Below are positions 37,201 through 45,403 of a DNA stretch of 64,000 nt, one piece after another. How positions within the stretch are numbered: the first letter of the stretch is position 1; each line of letters starts with the position of its first letter. Both the position numbers and the translations under genes were made by a program. The notes below the pieces were generated by a model, which saw only the letters and a list, made by a program, of their open reading frames with translations, did not search any database and had not been told where the DNA came from. The DNA is taken from assembly GCF_001678945.1 (NCBI RefSeq), contig NZ_CP015124.1:1478501-1542500 (forward strand), written 5' to 3'. The DNA is from Phaeobacter gallaeciensis. GTDB taxonomy: Bacteria; Pseudomonadota; Alphaproteobacteria; Rhodobacterales; Rhodobacteraceae.

Positions 37201-37737
37201 GCAGTCGATGATGAGGATCTGAATGGCTACCTGATGTATCCCAAGGTGTTCCTCGATTACATGGGCCGCCATCGCCAGTACGGCCCGGTGCGCAGCCTGC
37301 CGACACGGGCGTTCTTTTACGGGATGGAACCGGGCGAGGAAATCTCGGCCGAGATCGACCCCGGCAAGACGCTGGAGATCCGCCTGCAGGCCATCGGCGA
37401 GACCGATGAGAACGGCGAGGTGAAGGTGTTCTTCGAACTCAACGGCCAGCCGCGGGTGATCCGGGTACCGAACCGTCTGGTGAAATCCACCACCGCTGCC
37501 CGTCCCAAGGCCGAAGCGGGCAACCCCGACCACATCGGCGCGCCGATGCCCGGCGTCGTCGCCTCGGTCGCGGTCCAAGTCGGCCAGCAGGTGCATGAGG
37601 GCGATATGCTGCTGACCATCGAAGCGATGAAGATGGAAACCGGCCTGCACGCCGAACGCGACGCGGTGGTCAAGGCCGTGCACGTCCAGCCCGGCGGCCA
37701 GATCGATGCAAAGGACCTCCTCATCGAACTGGAATAA
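34294..37737 (+). CDS. pyc: Pyruvate carboxylase
   Basis: 1147 residues in one chain, the size of alpha4-type pyruvate carboxylases. Domains in order: biotin carboxylase (about 1-455, with SWGGGGRGMRP and EVNPRVQVEHTVTEE), carboxyltransferase (about 535-810, with DTTMRDGHQSLLATRMR and GLKDMAGLLKP), allosteric/tetramerisation link, and a biotin carrier domain ending in EAMKMETG with the biotinylated lysine at about 1113. It makes oxaloacetate from pyruvate and bicarbonate at the cost of ATP, the anaplerotic reaction. GGAGG precedes the ATG. Its place after etfBA and the CitE-like lyase would let it use pyruvate released by that pathway. Confidence 0.98.
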   Translation: MQRFSKILIANRGEIAIRVMRAANEMGKKTVAVYAEEDKLGLHRFKADEAYRIGEGLGPVAAYLSIDEIIRVAKESGADAIHPGYGLLSENPDFVDACARNGITFIGPKAETMRALGDKASARRVAIEAGVPVIPATEVLGDDMDAIRKEAGEVGYPLMLKASWGGGGRGMRPILSEAELEEKVLEGRREAEAAFGNGEGYLEKMITRARHVEVQILGDKHGEIYHLFERDCSVQRRNQKVVERAPAPYLSEDQRAEICDLGRRICAHVNYECAGTVEFLMDMETGKFYFIEVNPRVQVEHTVTEEVTGIDIVQAQILIAEGKSIAEATGKADQSEIRLNGHALQTRVTTEDPLNNFIPDYGRITAYRSATGMGIRLDGGTAYAGGVITRYYDSLLTKVTAWAPTPEKAIARMDRALREFRVRGVSTNIAFVENLLKHPTFLSNEYTTKFIDETPELFNFAKRQDRGTKVLTYIADISVNGHPETEGRAEPKAGLKDPRPPKVETGALPYGTRNLLEQKGAQAVADWMKAQRQLLLTDTTMRDGHQSLLATRMRSIDMIRVAPAYAQSLSQLFSVECWGGATFDVAYRFLQECPWQRLRDLREAMPNVMTQMLLRASNGVGYTNYPDNVVQAFVKQAAITGVDVFRVFDSLNWVENMRVAMDAVVESGKICEGTICYTGDIMDPDRAKYDLKYYVGMAKDLEAAGAHILGLKDMAGLLKPAAARQLVKALKEEVGLPVHFHTHDTSGIAGATILAAADAGVDAVDAAMDAFSGGTSQPCLGSIVEGLRNTDRDTGLDIAKIREISDYWEQVRAQYAAFESGLQAPASEVYLHEMPGGQFTNLKAQARSLGLEERWHEVAQTYADVNQMFGDIVKVTPSSKVVGDMALMMVSQGLSREEVEDPQTDLSFPDSVVDMLRGNLGQPPGGFPAGIVDKVLKGEKPNLERPGKHLEPVDLEATRAELSQQLEGKAVDDEDLNGYLMYPKVFLDYMGRHRQYGPVRSLPTRAFFYGMEPGEEISAEIDPGKTLEIRLQAIGETDENGEVKVFFELNGQPRVIRVPNRLVKSTTAARPKAEAGNPDHIGAPMPGVVASVAVQVGQQVHEGDMLLTIEAMKMETGLHAERDAVVKAVHVQPGGQIDAKDLLIELE

Positions 37738-37779
37738 GACACAAAGCCCAGACCCAAAAAACCACACTCGGATGCGCAG

Positions 37780-37810
37780 CGCCCCGGCCCCGTTAAGGCC
37801 GGGGCGTTGC
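37780..37810 (+). terminator. Probable terminator after pyc
   Basis: CGCCCCGGCC and GGCCGGGGCG form a ten-pair stem with loop CCGTTAA, 43 bases after the pyc stop; the tail (TTGCCGTTG) is only moderately T-rich. Confidence 0.65.
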
Positions 37811-38021
37811 CGTTGTGGGGCCGGTTCGCGGCCATACTCACCAGCTCCGGCAAGCTGCCATCGCGTTTTGTTATAACCGCTTGCACCCAATGGGATTGGT
37901 ACCTGTGACCCCCTGCTGACATTCTGATGACGGCATCTTTTCAAAGGTGCCGCAGGATCCGCATCACGCGCGGGTTACCGGAAAACTCCGACGCAATCGT
38001 CGAATAAATTCAGGATGGAAC

Positions 38022-38939
38022 ATGGACGACGTCTTGTCACCGCCTGGGGCGCTTTCCAGCGCGCTTCAGGCCAATCCCCGCATTCCCTACCGGCTAGCGC
38101 ATCAGCAACCCCCTTTGCAGGGGCCGGGCGGTAAACGCCTGATCGTCAACCTGGTGGTAAACGTCGAATACTGGCCGTTTGATCAGGATATGCCGCGCAA
38201 GGTGCTGACCGCACCGCATGGGCGGGAGCAGGTCCCGGACGTGCCGAATTTCTGCTGGGCGGATTACGGCATGCGGGCCGGGATGGCGCGCCTTCTGTCA
38301 TTGCTGACATCGCGCGGGTTGCCGGTGTCCGCCAGCGTCAACGCGACCGTCATCGACGCCTACCCCGATTGCGCCGAAGCGATCCGCGATGCGGGCTGGG
38401 AATTCATCGGTCACGGCATGCATCAGACCAGTCTGCAGGGCGGCCGCAGCGAAACGGATGTCATCCGCAGCACATTGCACAAGCTTGAGCAGTTCACCGG
38501 ACGCCCCGTGCGCGGCTGGCTGAGCCCGGGACTGCGGGAAACCACGGACACCCCGGACATCCTCTCTGCCCATGGTGTGGAATACCTCTGCGACTGGAAC
38601 GTTGATGACGTACCGCAGCGGATGCAGGCCATGCCGGCCCCGCTGATTGCCATGCCCTACACGCTGGAGATCAACGACTCGGTTGTCTACGCCGTGGAAA
38701 AACACAGCTCTGCCGAAATGCTGAAGCGACTGCAGGCGACGCTGGCCTGTTTCGACAGCCCCGAGGAACCCGAAGGGGCGCGGGTGCTTGGGATAGGTCT
38801 GCACCCGCATCTGATCGGCGTGCCCCACCGCTTCCCCTATCTGGTGCAGATGATCGACCTGCTGCAGGCCCGCGACGACGTCACCTTCATGACCGGTTCG
38901 CAGATTGCCGACTGGTACACAGAGGAGGCAGCCCGATGA
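38022..38939 (+). CDS. Polysaccharide deacetylase-family (NodB/PuuE-like) hydrolase
   Basis: 305 residues from the ATG at 38022 (AGGATGG upstream). The barrel pattern of NodB/PuuE proteins is seen (RLIVNLVVNVEYWPF, WEFIGHGMHQTSLQG, RGWLSPGLRETTDTPD, LGIGLHPHLIGVPHR). Where typical deacetylases have an Asp-Asp pair, this protein has NVEYW, so the metal site is atypical and closer to PuuE-type allantoinase relatives, which hydrolyse cyclic or linear amides. Co-translated with a cysteine hydrolase (ATGA) and an MmgE/PrpD gene, hence more likely a small-molecule amidohydrolase than a cell-wall enzyme. No signal peptide. Confidence 0.87.
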   Translation: MDDVLSPPGALSSALQANPRIPYRLAHQQPPLQGPGGKRLIVNLVVNVEYWPFDQDMPRKVLTAPHGREQVPDVPNFCWADYGMRAGMARLLSLLTSRGLPVSASVNATVIDAYPDCAEAIRDAGWEFIGHGMHQTSLQGGRSETDVIRSTLHKLEQFTGRPVRGWLSPGLRETTDTPDILSAHGVEYLCDWNVDDVPQRMQAMPAPLIAMPYTLEINDSVVYAVEKHSSAEMLKRLQATLACFDSPEEPEGARVLGIGLHPHLIGVPHRFPYLVQMIDLLQARDDVTFMTGSQIADWYTEEAAR

Positions 38940-39595
38940 ACCGAGATGAGCCCGAAATTCTGGACGATTTCGCCGCGCGCTTCGCACCGCATCATACTGC
39001 GCTGCTGATCATCGACATGCAGAAGGATTTCTGTCTCGACGGCTATGCCACCAGCCAGGCCGGGCGACCGCTGGATGCCGCGCGGGCCATCATTCCCACC
39101 TTGCAAGACCTGCTGAGCGCAGCCCGCGCGGCAGGCGTTCTGGTCTGCCATGTCGGGTTCTGGACGCTGGAGCGGCACCGCAGCGATACCGCCCCCTGGC
39201 TGGCCCAGCGCAGGCGCGCCACCTATGCCTCGGACCGGATCGCGATGGAAGGCAGCGAAGGTGCCGAGTTCATCCCGCAACTGGCCCCGAAACCGGGAGA
39301 GCCGGTGATCCACAAGCACCGCTACAGCGCCTTCAAGGGCACCAATCTGGACACCGTGCTGCGCGCCCGGGGGATCCGGTCGGTAGTGCCAACCGGCGTT
39401 TCGACCAACGTTTGTGTCGAAAGCACGCTGCGCGATGCATTCGAGACCGGACATTACACCGCCCTGCCCCGCGACGGCTGCGCCTCGTGGAATCAGGAAC
39501 TGCACGAAGCAACCCTCAAAACCGCCAATGCCCGCTTTGGACTGGTCTGCGACAGCGCCGACCTGATCAAGGCCTGGAAAGGAGTCCCCCAATGA
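38936..39595 (+). CDS. Isochorismatase-family cysteine hydrolase
   Basis: 219 residues with the catalytic triad of this family: Asp27 in LLIIDMQKDF, Lys127 in PVIHKHRYSAFKGT and Cys160 in GVSTNVCVESTLRDA. Members cleave amide bonds in compounds such as N-carbamoyl amino acids, nicotinamide, biuret or ureidoacrylate. The ATG overlaps the stop of the deacetylase-like gene, and its own stop overlaps the MmgE/PrpD start, so the three are translated together. The neighbour pair of a NodB/PuuE-like hydrolase and a cysteine hydrolase recalls ureide or pyrimidine ring breakdown; the substrate is open. Confidence 0.92.
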   Translation: MNRDEPEILDDFAARFAPHHTALLIIDMQKDFCLDGYATSQAGRPLDAARAIIPTLQDLLSAARAAGVLVCHVGFWTLERHRSDTAPWLAQRRRATYASDRIAMEGSEGAEFIPQLAPKPGEPVIHKHRYSAFKGTNLDTVLRARGIRSVVPTGVSTNVCVESTLRDAFETGHYTALPRDGCASWNQELHEATLKTANARFGLVCDSADLIKAWKGVPQ

Positions 39596-41004
39596 AAGAC
39601 GCAATGACCAAACAGGACAGCCTGACGGCCGAGGCCGCAGGTTTCGCCGCCAGCCTCGCCTATGAGGATATTCCCGCAGAAACGCTGCATATCGCCAAAC
39701 GCTGCATCATCGACGGGCTTGGCGTCATGCTGGCAGGCACCGAGCAGGAAGCTCTGCAGGTCGCCGACCGTTACCTGCGCAAGGCCGGAGCGCGACCGGT
39801 GGCCCGGCCTGTCGGCAATCCGGATCTGCAGCTTTCGGCGCAGCAGGCGGCCTTCTGGAACGGGCTGGCCGGGCATGCGATGGATTGGGACGACACCCAG
39901 GTCGCCGAAGGTCCAAACCGGCCCTATGGCTTGCTAACCCATCCGACCGTGCCGCCGCTGGCCGCCGCCCTGGCGCTGGCCGAAACCAATCCTAAGGTCA
40001 GTGGCAAGGACCTGATCACTAGTTTTGTTGCCGGGGTCGAGGTCGAGTGCAAGATCGCCGAGGCGATCAATCCCGACCACTATAACCTCGGATTCCACAC
40101 CAGCGGCACAATCGGTACCTTCGGGTCGGCGGCTGCGGCAGCGCGGATGATCGGCCTGGATGGTGATCGTACCGCGCAGGCCCTGGGCGGCGCGGCCTCG
40201 ATGGCTGCGGGAATCCGCGCCAACTTTGGCAGCATGGGCAAACCGATGCACGTAGGACGCTCGTCGGAGAACGGCGTCACCAGCGCGCTGCTGGCGCAGG
40301 AAGGCTTTACCTTCAACGGTGAGGCGCTCGATGGCAAATGGGGCTATCTGTCGGTGGCAGGGCGCGGCGGCGAGCCGGACCTTGTGATGGGTCGCTTTGG
40401 CAACCCGTTCTCGCTGAGCGAACCGGGCGTCAGCATCAAACCCTATCCCTGCGGAGTTCTGACCCATCCGTCGATGGATACCATGAAGGCGCTGATGGAA
40501 GAGCACGCGCTGTCCCCAGAGGATATCGAAAGCGTCACGCTCTTTGCTTCAAACAACATCCTGCATCCGATCCGCTTCCGCATTGCCCAGACCGAACTGG
40601 AAGGCAAATTCTGCATGGCCTTCCTGCTGTCGGCGATCATCCTGACCGGTCGGGCAGGCAAGGCTGAATTCACCGATGCCTTCGTGCAGAGCCCGGAGTG
40701 CCAGGCGATGCAGCAGCGCGTCGAGACGCAGTTCGATCCCGATATCGCGGCGATGGGGCACGAAAAGATCCTGTCGCGGATTGAGGTGGTGACGAAATCG
40801 GGCAAGACCATTCAACGCTTCTCGGACGACCGCTATCGCGGCGGGCCGGACAACCCGCTGTCCGATGAGGAACTGGAAGGCAAATTCATGGATTGCGTCT
40901 CGGGGATCCTGTCCGACGCACAGACCCGCAAGGTGCTCGATAGCATCTGGTCGCTCGACACATTGCCCAGTGCGCGCGGCCTTCTGGATCTGGTGAACGG
41001 CTGA
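39592..41004 (+). CDS. MmgE/PrpD-family protein with intact putative active site
   Basis: 470 residues. AAAGGAG precedes the ATG at 39592. The all-helical N-terminal domain carries the residues used by this family: aspartates about 98-101 in GHAMDWDDT, His117 in LLTHPT, His169 in NLGFHTSGT, and Lys217 in GSMGKPMHVG. Known members are 2-methylcitrate dehydratase and cis-aconitate decarboxylase, both acting on tricarboxylic acids. Third gene of an operon with a NodB-like hydrolase and a cysteine hydrolase, so it may dehydrate or decarboxylate the acid those enzymes release. A LysR gene follows on the same strand. Confidence 0.9.
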   Translation: MKDAMTKQDSLTAEAAGFAASLAYEDIPAETLHIAKRCIIDGLGVMLAGTEQEALQVADRYLRKAGARPVARPVGNPDLQLSAQQAAFWNGLAGHAMDWDDTQVAEGPNRPYGLLTHPTVPPLAAALALAETNPKVSGKDLITSFVAGVEVECKIAEAINPDHYNLGFHTSGTIGTFGSAAAAARMIGLDGDRTAQALGGAASMAAGIRANFGSMGKPMHVGRSSENGVTSALLAQEGFTFNGEALDGKWGYLSVAGRGGEPDLVMGRFGNPFSLSEPGVSIKPYPCGVLTHPSMDTMKALMEEHALSPEDIESVTLFASNNILHPIRFRIAQTELEGKFCMAFLLSAIILTGRAGKAEFTDAFVQSPECQAMQQRVETQFDPDIAAMGHEKILSRIEVVTKSGKTIQRFSDDRYRGGPDNPLSDEELEGKFMDCVSGILSDAQTRKVLDSIWSLDTLPSARGLLDLVNG

Positions 41005-41126
41005 TCCCCCCAGTCCGGCGGTTTCGTTTTGTTCCGTGATCTTTCTGGTCTAAACTATGCCTGCCCCGGGCATCAGTCCGGCCGACAGATCGCAATGGAC
41101 CATCACGAACCGCCGGACTTTTTTCC

Positions 41127-42065
41127 ATGGAAATGCGCCAATTACATTATTTTGTCGCGCTTGCGGACGAGGCAAGCGTGTCACGCGCCGCCGTCAAACT
41201 GTCGGTGGCGCAACCTGCGATCAGCCGTCAGCTGAGACTTCTGGAAGAGGAACTGGGCGTGCCCCTGTTCCATCGTACCGGGCGCGGTATGAAACTGACC
41301 AGCGCGGGCCGTGTCTTTGATGGCCGCGTGCGCAAGATTCTGGCGGATATCGGAGAGATGGAGCACGATGTCCGTGCCTTGAAAGGCGTTATAGAAGGCA
41401 AGGTCACGCTTGGGGTGCCACCGACGGAAAGCCACATCCTGCTGCCGCGCCTGCTCGACACCCTGCGGCATGAACACCCGGGCGTCGATCTGCGCATCGT
41501 CGAGGCCTTCAGCGGTGATGTGAGCGAACTTCTGACCACCGGCCATATCGATGTCGCCCTGTTCTACAAGGCACCGCGGACCAAGCATTATATCGCTGAT
41601 GAGCTGCTGCATGAGAGCCTCTACCTGCTGCAACGCGGAGACACGACCGGCCCGCCAGAGACGCCGATCCAGATCACGGACCTTAAGGATTACCCGATGG
41701 TGCTGCCCAGCCGCCGCCACGGCCTGCGCGCGCTGCTTGACCAAGTCTGCAACGATATGGGCGGCTCCTTGACCGTGGAACACGAGGTGGACTCTCTGAT
41801 GACCATCGTGCGCATGGTGGAAACCGGCAATGTCGCCACCATTCTGCCCTTCAACGCGGTACAGCGCGAGATCGCGGAGGGACGCATAGTCGCCACTCAG
41901 ATCGATCCCATGCATCTGCGTCGGACATTGGTTCTGGCCACGACCACGCACCACCCGGTGCGGGCGTCGATGCGCATCGTCGCCCAGCTCTGCGGTGATA
42001 TCGTGCATGATATGGCCGCCAGCGGCGAATGGCAGGGCATCTTGTCAAAGCGGCAGGCCGATTGA
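41127..42065 (+). CDS. LysR-family transcriptional regulator
   Basis: 312 residues. The helix-turn-helix MRQLHYFVALADEASVSRAA plus KLSVAQPAISRQLRLLEE is classic, followed by a CbbR/CynR-like effector half (VTLGVPPTESHILLP). It lies 122 bases after an MmgE/PrpD operon and only five bases before the stop of a second MmgE/PrpD gene on the other strand. It is therefore placed between two catabolic clusters and may govern either or both. The overall architecture is close to the LysR at 27526 (shared EVDSxxxIxRxVExG-like segment in the effector domain). Confidence 0.93.
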   Translation: MEMRQLHYFVALADEASVSRAAVKLSVAQPAISRQLRLLEEELGVPLFHRTGRGMKLTSAGRVFDGRVRKILADIGEMEHDVRALKGVIEGKVTLGVPPTESHILLPRLLDTLRHEHPGVDLRIVEAFSGDVSELLTTGHIDVALFYKAPRTKHYIADELLHESLYLLQRGDTTGPPETPIQITDLKDYPMVLPSRRHGLRALLDQVCNDMGGSLTVEHEVDSLMTIVRMVETGNVATILPFNAVQREIAEGRIVATQIDPMHLRRTLVLATTTHHPVRASMRIVAQLCGDIVHDMAASGEWQGILSKRQAD

Positions 42066-42070
42066 CCGCG

Positions 42071-43435
42071 CTAGGTCGCCGGGCACGCCAGCTCCATCAA
42101 CTGCCGCACGTCCTGAAGCCTGTCGAGATCTGCAATACGGTCTTCCAGCGCCACAATCCGCGCCTCCTCAAGCGGCTGCAGGGCCGCGCGGCAATTGGCA
42201 CGAAACTTGTCAGAACGTTGCCCGTCCGAAACCGGGTTCGACGGATGGCCCAGCGCCTGGCCAATGGTTTCCTCAGCCCGGGTGCCATCTGCATAGGTGA
42301 TAGAGACACGGCTGGGGCCAAAGGCACTTGGCTCTGCCATGTCAAAGGTGTCCACTTCGATCCGCGCAGCCAAGGCCAGGACCTGCGGATCGCGCAGGGC
42401 CTGCGAGGAGAAATGCGCGCCCGCCACATCACCCGCCAGAAGACAACGCGCAACGCAATATGAGAGGCAAAGGCGTGCGTAATTCGCAGGCATCTCCGAT
42501 CCGACCGGACGCCCTACCAGAGAATGGGCCACCGGCGATACGGTGACGGTCACGCGGTGCAGATCTTCCTCGCTGCAAGCACGGCGCCGCAACAAACGCA
42601 ACACCGCCTCGATCGCGCCATGGGTGGCCCGACCGGTTGGAAAAGGCTTCTCGACCACGTCCTCGATCCGGCGGATGCCTGTCATGGCCGCAAGGGCCGT
42701 GGGCAGGTCAGCACCATCCTCGAAGAGGTTGAAATAACCGAAACGTCCTTCCAGGGTATCCTGCGTAGCCAGAAGACCGGCGCGGGCCAGATCGACGGAT
42801 TCGACCGCAGCGCGCGCATTAAAACCGATCTGCAGGGCAAGCAGCATGGTGCCCTCTTCATGGGCCTGCATTGATCCGCAGGATTGCGCATATTGTGCAC
42901 CAAAGGCGTTGATCAACTGGGCACGATCCAGATCTGCGATCTTTCCCGCCGCCGCCACCGCGCCGAAACCGCCCAGGACGGCGGGCCGGAAAAATTTCAT
43001 CGGGGCCGTGCCTGCCAGCCCCAGGGTTGCAGCGACATCGACGCCCGCCACCACAGCCTCAATCAAGGCGCGTCCGCTGACGCCGCCGCGTGCCTCGGCG
43101 ACGGCAAGGGCTGCGGGCAAAACGGCCGTCAGCGCATGCACCACGGCATCCTCGTGCAGGCAGTCGAACTCTGAATTGTGAATGCAGTAAGCGTTATAGA
43201 GCGCTGCCAGACCTGCAGGGAAGCGCCCCTCCCGGCCAAAGACATGCGCATCTGCGCCCTGCCCCCACCCGGCGCTCGATGCAAAAAGATCGCTGGTCCA
43301 CTGCCCGGTGCTGCCGCCAAGCCCGACGCCGACCGTGTCCAGGATCAGCCGCCGCGCCGCCGCGCGCGTTTGCTCGGACAAGACATCATAGCGGGTTGCG
43401 ATGACGTGATCGGCGAGGGTTGCGATGGCATCCAT
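42071..43435 (-). CDS. MmgE/PrpD-family protein with altered active-site residues
   Basis: 454 residues, the last gene of a TRAP-transporter operon. The fold is clear from RRLILDTVGVGLGG, EFDCLHEDAVVH and the C-terminal KPFPTGRATHGAIEAVLRLL. Compared with the family member at 39592, the histidine expected in a GFHxTGT-like loop is replaced (KFFRPAVLGGFG) and the lysine expected in the following loop is missing (AHEEGTMLLALQIGFNARAA). The usual dehydratase/decarboxylase chemistry may therefore be lost or changed. Linkage to dctPQM suggests that it acts on the imported carboxylate. Converges on a LysR gene with five bases between. Confidence 0.88.
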   Translation of the reverse strand: MDAIATLADHVIATRYDVLSEQTRAAARRLILDTVGVGLGGSTGQWTSDLFASSAGWGQGADAHVFGREGRFPAGLAALYNAYCIHNSEFDCLHEDAVVHALTAVLPAALAVAEARGGVSGRALIEAVVAGVDVAATLGLAGTAPMKFFRPAVLGGFGAVAAAGKIADLDRAQLINAFGAQYAQSCGSMQAHEEGTMLLALQIGFNARAAVESVDLARAGLLATQDTLEGRFGYFNLFEDGADLPTALAAMTGIRRIEDVVEKPFPTGRATHGAIEAVLRLLRRRACSEEDLHRVTVTVSPVAHSLVGRPVGSEMPANYARLCLSYCVARCLLAGDVAGAHFSSQALRDPQVLALAARIEVDTFDMAEPSAFGPSRVSITYADGTRAEETIGQALGHPSNPVSDGQRSDKFRANCRAALQPLEEARIVALEDRIADLDRLQDVRQLMELACPAT

Positions 43436-43468
43436 GAAACTATCCTTCCTGTAAGACGCGGCGTCTGA

Positions 43469-44755
43469 TCAGTTCATCATGTCCGGCAGCCACAATGCGA
43501 TCTGCGGGAAGGCAACGACCAGACCGATCATCACCAGCAGCATCCCCACGAACGGCAGGGTCCCGGACATCACATCATTCATCGACCCGCCATTGGGACG
43601 GGTGCTTTGCACCACGAACAGGTTCAGGCCGATGGGTGGCGTCACCAGCGCAGTCTCCAGTAGCAGCATCAGGATAATGCCGAACCAGACCGGATCGAAC
43701 CCCAGCGATACCACGATCGGCGTAACGACCGGTACGGTGGCAATCATCATCGACAGGGTCTCCATGAAACAGCCCAGCACAATATAGAAGATCGCGATCA
43801 CCAGGATCGTCTGATAAGGGCCAAGACCCAGGGTGCTGACGAAATGCTCCATCGCGGCCGCCAGCCCGATTGCCGCAAACACAAGATTCAGAAAATAGGC
43901 AGCGATGATGATCAGGATGATCATCGCGGTGGTGCGCATGGTGCCTTCGAATGCGGTCAGCAGAACCGGGCGCGATAGCGCACCAAAACCCGCCGCCAGG
44001 ATCAGGGCCGCGATCACACCCAGTGCCGCCGCCTCGGTCGGGGTGGCAAAGCCGGCGTAGATCGACCCGACAACCACGGCAAAGATCGCCGCCGGAGGCA
44101 GCAGATGTGGCAGGCTCCTGAGACGCGCGCCCCAGCTGGTGGCAATGCGTTTCCCGCCCCATTTTGGGTTCAAGAGACAAGCCACCGCGATCAGCGCCAT
44201 GAACAGCCCGGCCAGCAACAACCCCGGCAGGATCCCGGCGAGATAGAGGTTCGGCAGCGAGGTATTGGTCATCACCGCATAGATGATCATGTTAATCGAA
44301 GGCGGGATCAGGATGCCAAGCGTCCCGCCGGCGGCCAGCGTGCCAAGGAACAGTCGTTCGTTATAGCCATAGTTGGGCACTTCGGGCAGCGCCACGGTGC
44401 CGACCGTGGCCGCAGTGGCAACCGAAGACCCCGAGGTTGCCGCGAACATGGCGGAGGTGCCGATATTGGAATGCATCAGCCCCCCGGGAAGCCAGCCCAG
44501 CCATTGCGACAATGCCATATACATCCGCGAGGAGACGCCAGTGCGCAGCAGGATCTCGCCCAGCAGAACGAACATCGGGATAGCGACCAGAAGATTATTG
44601 GTACTTGTGGACCAAGCAAGATCACCCAGCGTGCGCACCAAGGGCATCGGAGAGTAGATTTCGGCCAAGATCAAGCCAAGGACGCCCATGACTGCGGCCA
44701 CTGGCAGGCTGAGCAGGATCAGGACGATCAATGTGGTAAGAGCAGTGGCGAGCAT
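43469..44755 (-). CDS. dctM: TRAP transporter large permease (DctM)
   Basis: 428 residues with about twelve to thirteen membrane helices, the usual DctM size. Typical stretches include PMFVLLGEILLRTG, TSAMFAATSGSSVATAATVG and GTLGILIPPSINMIIYAV. It forms the Na+-driven channel for the carboxylate delivered by the periplasmic protein. The order is dctP, dctQ, dctM and then MmgE/PrpD, all on the minus strand with gaps of one, five and 33 bases, so a single operon is likely. Confidence 0.95.
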   Translation of the reverse strand: MLATALTTLIVLILLSLPVAAVMGVLGLILAEIYSPMPLVRTLGDLAWSTSTNNLLVAIPMFVLLGEILLRTGVSSRMYMALSQWLGWLPGGLMHSNIGTSAMFAATSGSSVATAATVGTVALPEVPNYGYNERLFLGTLAAGGTLGILIPPSINMIIYAVMTNTSLPNLYLAGILPGLLLAGLFMALIAVACLLNPKWGGKRIATSWGARLRSLPHLLPPAAIFAVVVGSIYAGFATPTEAAALGVIAALILAAGFGALSRPVLLTAFEGTMRTTAMIILIIIAAYFLNLVFAAIGLAAAMEHFVSTLGLGPYQTILVIAIFYIVLGCFMETLSMMIATVPVVTPIVVSLGFDPVWFGIILMLLLETALVTPPIGLNLFVVQSTRPNGGSMNDVMSGTLPFVGMLLVMIGLVVAFPQIALWLPDMMN

Positions 44756-44760
44756 AGCCG

Positions 44761-45402
44761 TTATCCTTGTCTCGCGTGGTTGAGGTCGGTCAGCATGGCA
44801 TGTTCCTCGACCTCATCATCCACGGGTTTGATGCCTGCAATCCGGTTGATGCCTTCGGTATCACGGCGCCAGAGATATCCGAGCGAGCGCAGACACAAGA
44901 GCAGCAACGTCAGAACGAAGAAGACAAGCCCAGCCACCCACAGGGATTGCGGCAACCACAGCGGCACTTGCAGCGCAGAATTGGAACGCGATCCGAAATC
45001 AATGCTGTTTTTCAACAGCTGTCCGGCCCAATAGGTCACCAGGAGCATGAAGCCGGTCATTGCGCCGAGACTTAGAAGATCCAGCAGCGCGCGGACACGC
45101 CGGTTCGCAATATTGTAAAGAACGTCGATGCGGATATGGGCGTGTTCCAGCAGAGCAAAGGACAGGGTCCAGGAGACCGTGACCGCCAGCACATAGCCGG
45201 TGATCTCGTTCATACCGCCAAGGGTCACACCAAAGAACTTGCGCAGGAGCACCTCAACCATGACCAGGAAACAGATCACGACCAGCGCAAGGCCGGAAAC
45301 CCAGGTGGCAAGGCGGCTGAGCCTGCGGGCGCCGTTCAGCACCCGGTCCAGAGGCGTTCCCGCCTCTGGAGTTTGGGTATCTGTCGTCTCGTGACGCGAC
45401 AT
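44761..45402 (-). CDS. dctQ: TRAP transporter small permease (DctQ)
   Basis: 213 residues with four membrane helices; a longer hydrophilic N-terminus than average. The conserved DctQ region is seen in VEVLLRKFFGVTLGGMNEIT and TLSFALLEHAHIRIDVLY, where R-x-x-F...E and H-I-R-x-D are standard. It supports the large permease structurally. It starts one base before the binding-protein stop and ends five bases from dctM. Confidence 0.94.
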   Translation of the reverse strand: MSRHETTDTQTPEAGTPLDRVLNGARRLSRLATWVSGLALVVICFLVMVEVLLRKFFGVTLGGMNEITGYVLAVTVSWTLSFALLEHAHIRIDVLYNIANRRVRALLDLLSLGAMTGFMLLVTYWAGQLLKNSIDFGSRSNSALQVPLWLPQSLWVAGLVFFVLTLLLLCLRSLGYLWRRDTEGINRIAGIKPVDDEVEEHAMLTDLNHARQG

Positions 45403-45403
45403 C

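Noticed and set aside
34990..37944. 984-codon open frame on the minus strand opposite pyc
   Set aside because: It is an antisense frame kept open by codon bias of the large pyc gene; it has His/Gly/Asp-rich composition typical of shadow frames, no ribosome site and no recognisable domain.
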